A stretch of 64,000 nt of DNA, from assembly GCA_965263335.1 (NCBI GenBank), contig CBDHHE010000001.1, forward strand, positions 1,364,001-1,428,000. Reading direction: 5' to 3'. The notes beneath the pieces were generated by a model. It searched no databases. It saw only the letters and a program-made list of their open reading frames with translations, and was not told the origin of the DNA. The position numbers and the translations under genes were made by a program. Shown in pieces: positions 60,772 to 64,000 of this stretch (position 1 is the first letter of the stretch; every line of letters begins with the position of its first letter). The DNA is from Thermohalobaculum sp965263335 (GTDB taxonomy: Bacteria; Pseudomonadota; Alphaproteobacteria; Rhodobacterales; Rhodobacteraceae).

Positions 60772-63700
60772 TCAGGCTGCGGCTTTCTCGGCGATGCGTG
60801 CGAGGTCACGGGCGATGGCAAACGCGCCCTTGACCCGGTCATCGTCGCTGTCCCAGCTCCGGCGCACCACCAGACGATTGTCGCGCACTTTTGCCAGGCC
60901 GCGCTGGTCTTGCAGGAAGCCGACAAGCCCGGCCGGGTCATCGAAGCGATCGTTGCGGAACTGTACGGTTGCGCCTTTTGGGCCCGCATCGAGGCGTGCG
61001 ATGCCGGCACGCCGGCACATCGCCTTGACGCGCACCACGCGCAACAACGTCTCGACTTCCGTAGGCGGTTTGCCAAAGCGGTCGTGAAGCTCGGCGGCAA
61101 ACCCCTCCAGCTCGGCCCGTTTTCCAAGCCCCGAGAGACGCCGGTAAAGCCCGAGGCGCACGTCCAGATCAGGCACATAGTCCTCGGGGATCAACACCGG
61201 CACCCCGAGATTTATCTGAGGTGCCCAGCCATCGTCGCTGTCGTCGGCCGGCGCATCGCCACCGGCCCGTATCCGCGCGATCGCCTCCTCCAGCATCTCC
61301 TGGTACAGCTCGAACCCGACCTCGCGGATATGGCCGGACTGCTCCTCGCCCAGGAGATTGCCCGCCCCGCGAATGTCCAGATCGTGGCTTGCCAAGGTGA
61401 ACCCGGCACCCAGCGTGTCGAGCGAGCTCAACACCCGCAGTCGGCGCTCGGCCTGCGGGGTCAGGGGCTTGTTCGGCTCGGTCGTGAGATAGGCGTAGGC
61501 GCGCATTTTCGATCGCCCGACGCGGCCGCGGATCTGGTAGAGCTGCGCCAGCCCGTACATGTCCGCGCGCGCGACAATCAGCGTGTTCGCCGCCGGGATG
61601 TCCAGACCGCTCTCGACGATCGTGGTCGAGACCAGGACGTCGAAGCGTCCATCATAGAAGGCGTTCATGCGGTCATCGAGCACGCCCGCCGCCATCTGGC
61701 CGTGTCCGACCAGATAGCTGACTTCGGGCACCTGTTCGCGCAGGAACGCCTCGATTTCAGGCAAATCGGATATCCGCGGAACGACGAAGAACGACTGTCC
61801 GCCGCGGTAGTGCTCACGCAGCAAGGCCTCTCGAACGGTCACCTCGTCAAACGGGCTGACATAGGTGCGCACAGCCAGGCGGTCGATCGGCGGGGTCGCG
61901 ATGATCGAGAGCTCCCGCACGCCTGACATCGCCAGCTGCAGTGTGCGCGGGATCGGTGTCGCCGTCATCGTCAGCACGTGCACGTCGGCGCGCAGCTCCT
62001 TCAGCCGCTCCTTGTGAGCCACGCCGAAGTGCTGTTCCTCATCGACCACAAGAAGGCCGAGATTGCAGAACCGGATGGACTTGGCGAGCAGCGCATGGGT
62101 TCCGACCACGACTGCCACCGAACCGTCGGCCAGACCCTTGCGCGTTTCGGCAGCCTCCGCAGCGGGCACGAAGCGCGAAAGCTGGCGCACCCGCAGCCCC
62201 GTTCCTGCGAAGCGCTCGGCAAAGTTCTTCGCGTGCTGTCGGGCGAGCAGCGTCGTGGGGGCGACCACCGCCACCTGAAGCCCGGCACTGGCCGTAACGA
62301 ATGCGGCCCTGAGCGCCACCTCGGTCTTGCCAAAGCCCACGTCGCCGCAAACAAGCCGGTCCATCGGACGTCCGGATGCGAGATCCGCCAGCACTTCCTC
62401 GATCGCGCGCAGCTGGTCTTCGGTTTCCTGAAAGGCGAACCGTGCGCAAAACCGCTCATAGGCCGCGCTGTCCGGCTCGAGCACCTCGGCCTCGCGCAGC
62501 ATGCGTTCCGCGGCGACTTTCACCAGCTTGTCCGCCATGTCGCGAATGCGGTTTTTGAGGCGGGACTTCTTGGCCTGCCAAGCACCGCCGCCCAGACGGT
62601 CGAGATCGCCGGTCTCCTGACCATAGCGAGACAGAAGCTCGATGTTCTCGACGGGCAGGAACAGTTTGTCGCCGCCATGATACTCGAGCGCGATGCATTC
62701 ATGCGGCGCGCCCGCTGCGGTGACGGTTTCGAGCCCCCTGTAGCGACCGATGCCGTGTTCGACGTGAACCACGAGATCGCCCGGCGTGAGACTGCGCGCT
62801 TCGGTCAGGAAATTGTCGGCACGCTTGGGTTTGCGCGCGCTCCGGATCAGCCGGTCACCAAGGACATCCTGCTCCGAGATCACCGTGAAGGGCTGGCGCG
62901 CCGTGGCCTCGAAGCCTTGCTCCAGTGCCCACACCGCAAGATTGACCCCCGGCTTCGCATCGCGCCAGCCTCGGATCAGGTGGGCACCTTCGACACCGTT
63001 GTCGGACAGGAGGTGGGAGAGACGCTCGCGCGACCCCTCGGAATAAGAGGCAATGATCACCGGACCCTGGGCTGCGCGCTCACGGACATGCTGCGCCATC
63101 GCTCCAAAGAGATTGATGCCCTCCTGCTGACGCTCAGGTGCGAAGGAACGCCCGGATCGCCCACCTGCGTCGACCACACCGGGCCCGAGGGGCAGCTTCA
63201 TGGGGTTGAGCATCCGCAATGCCCGGCCCTCGACGGCTGCATCCCAGGCATCCGGATCAAGATAGAGCATCTCCGGCGGGCAGGCATTGTAGGGAACCAC
63301 CGAGGTGCCCGCAGTGTCGACCCGTGCCGCGTGATGGTCGCGGATCATTTCCCAGCGGCTGGCGCGTGCCTCGGTGACCTGATGATCAAGGTTCACTGGA
63401 ACACCGGGCAGAAAATCGAAGATGGTCTCCAGACGTTCATGAAACAGCGCGAGCCAGTGCTCCATTCCCTGGTGTTTGCGCCCCTCGGAGACCGCTGCGT
63501 ACAGCGGATCGTCGAGGCGGGCGGCGCCGAAGACTTCCCGGTAGCGGGTTCGAAAGCGCTGGATCGCATCGGGGTCGAGCACGATCTCCGACGCGGGCGA
63601 AAGCTCGACCTTGTCTGCTGTCTCGATTGTGCGCTGGGTCTCCGCATCAAAGCGCCGGACGCCTTCGAGGACGTCACCGAAGAAATCGAGACGGACAGGG

Positions 63701-64000
63701 TTGGCATCTCCCGGCGGAAAGATGTCGATGATCCCGCCACGGACGGCAAAGTCGCCATGCTCTATGACCGTCGAGACCCGGTTGAAACCCTTGGACGTGA
63801 GCCATCCGGTGAGCGCACTCGTGTCCACCTGTGTGTCGATCTGGGCTGAAAAGCTCGCCGCTGCCACCGCGTCGCGCGCGGGCAGAAACTGCGTGGCTCC
63901 CGCGACGGTCGTGAGCAGAACCGAAGGCCGCGTCCACCCCTGCGCGAGCATTGCCAGCGTCGCCATGCGTGCCGCCGAGATTTCCGGGTTGGGAGACACC
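60772..64000 (-). CDS. mfd: Transcription-repair coupling factor Mfd (N-terminus beyond window)
   Basis: About 1076 C-terminal residues are visible; full Mfd is near 1150, so only the first part is missing. Order: UvrB-homology region (GGIIDIFPPGDANPVRLDFFGD), the RNA-polymerase-interacting domain (LTPGDLVVHVEHGIGRYRGLE), a RecG-like helicase with GDVGFGKTEVALRAAF and LLVVDEEQHFGVAHKERLK, then DMYGLAQLYQIRGRVGRS, and the C-terminal TRCF domain. It removes RNA polymerase stalled at lesions and recruits UvrA. Ends convergent with the racemase-family gene. Confidence 0.97.
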   Translation of the reverse strand, partial: VSPNPEISAARMATLAMLAQGWTRPSVLLTTVAGATQFLPARDAVAAASFSAQIDTQVDTSALTGWLTSKGFNRVSTVIEHGDFAVRGGIIDIFPPGDANPVRLDFFGDVLEGVRRFDAETQRTIETADKVELSPASEIVLDPDAIQRFRTRYREVFGAARLDDPLYAAVSEGRKHQGMEHWLALFHERLETIFDFLPGVPVNLDHQVTEARASRWEMIRDHHAARVDTAGTSVVPYNACPPEMLYLDPDAWDAAVEGRALRMLNPMKLPLGPGVVDAGGRSGRSFAPERQQEGINLFGAMAQHVRERAAQGPVIIASYSEGSRERLSHLLSDNGVEGAHLIRGWRDAKPGVNLAVWALEQGFEATARQPFTVISEQDVLGDRLIRSARKPKRADNFLTEARSLTPGDLVVHVEHGIGRYRGLETVTAAGAPHECIALEYHGGDKLFLPVENIELLSRYGQETGDLDRLGGGAWQAKKSRLKNRIRDMADKLVKVAAERMLREAEVLEPDSAAYERFCARFAFQETEDQLRAIEEVLADLASGRPMDRLVCGDVGFGKTEVALRAAFVTASAGLQVAVVAPTTLLARQHAKNFAERFAGTGLRVRQLSRFVPAAEAAETRKGLADGSVAVVVGTHALLAKSIRFCNLGLLVVDEEQHFGVAHKERLKELRADVHVLTMTATPIPRTLQLAMSGVRELSIIATPPIDRLAVRTYVSPFDEVTVREALLREHYRGGQSFFVVPRISDLPEIEAFLREQVPEVSYLVGHGQMAAGVLDDRMNAFYDGRFDVLVSTTIVESGLDIPAANTLIVARADMYGLAQLYQIRGRVGRSKMRAYAYLTTEPNKPLTPQAERRLRVLSSLDTLGAGFTLASHDLDIRGAGNLLGEEQSGHIREVGFELYQEMLEEAIARIRAGGDAPADDSDDGWAPQINLGVPVLIPEDYVPDLDVRLGLYRRLSGLGKRAELEGFAAELHDRFGKPPTEVETLLRVVRVKAMCRRAGIARLDAGPKGATVQFRNDRFDDPAGLVGFLQDQRGLAKVRDNRLVVRRSWDSDDDRVKGAFAIARDLARIAEKAAA

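Noticed and set aside
61978..63849. A 623-codon plus-strand frame opposite mfd
   Set aside because: Antisense shadow of Mfd; no motif, and the real gene on the other strand is complete through the window.

Overview
The window is high-GC DNA from an alphaproteobacterium, probably Rhodobacterales or Rhodospirillales. The evidence is the divergent secA / peptidylprolyl isomerase-argJ-mutT arrangement, the formate dehydrogenase operon with DUF3305/DUF3306 partners, and the DUF6494-Mrp-lipoate-ligase-like-DUF6505 block. I saw no rRNA, tRNA, CRISPR array or intact insertion sequence.

Region 1 (1-31.1 kb) is secretion. On the minus strand, read from right to left, a two-partner-secretion pair comes first: a TpsB outer-membrane pore and a giant TpsA of about 3778 residues. 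Next is a TPR-CHAT putative lipoprotein peptidase whose start overlaps the tpsA stop (TGATG). With only a 26-base gap this runs into a type VI secretion array: tssA, tssB, tssC, hcp, tagJ, tssE, tssF, tssG, clpV, a small T6SS-linked gene, and an FHA gene cut by the window edge. A divergent vgrG flanks tpsB. The membrane-complex genes tssJKLM are not in the window and presumably lie to the left. That a CHAT/TPS module and a T6SS appear to form one co-directional array is the most unusual feature here.

Region 2 (31.1-46.4 kb, with a detached part at 50.4-52.9 kb) is a periplasmic formate dehydrogenase system. It has alpha, beta and gamma subunits, a Tat-signal small protein, a TorD-type chaperone, DUF3305/DUF3306 proteins and a multi-cluster ferredoxin. 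A WD40-cytochrome c fusion and a 42-residue membrane peptide lie downstream of the gamma subunit. Two blocks of unrelated genes interrupt it. Between the beta and gamma genes lie two alpha/beta hydrolases, an HxlR regulator with a pair of matched operators, a small membrane protein and an AT-richer membrane protein. Between the ferredoxin and the Mrp block lie RidA, a tandem GIY-YIG protein, an ankyrin protein and a decayed TIR-linker-TM-SUMF1 gene.

Region 3 (53-64 kb) is housekeeping: a carboxymuconolactone decarboxylase/AhpD-like protein, a small lipoprotein, secA, a parvulin isomerase, argJ, mutT, a proline-racemase-superfamily enzyme, and mfd cut by the right edge.
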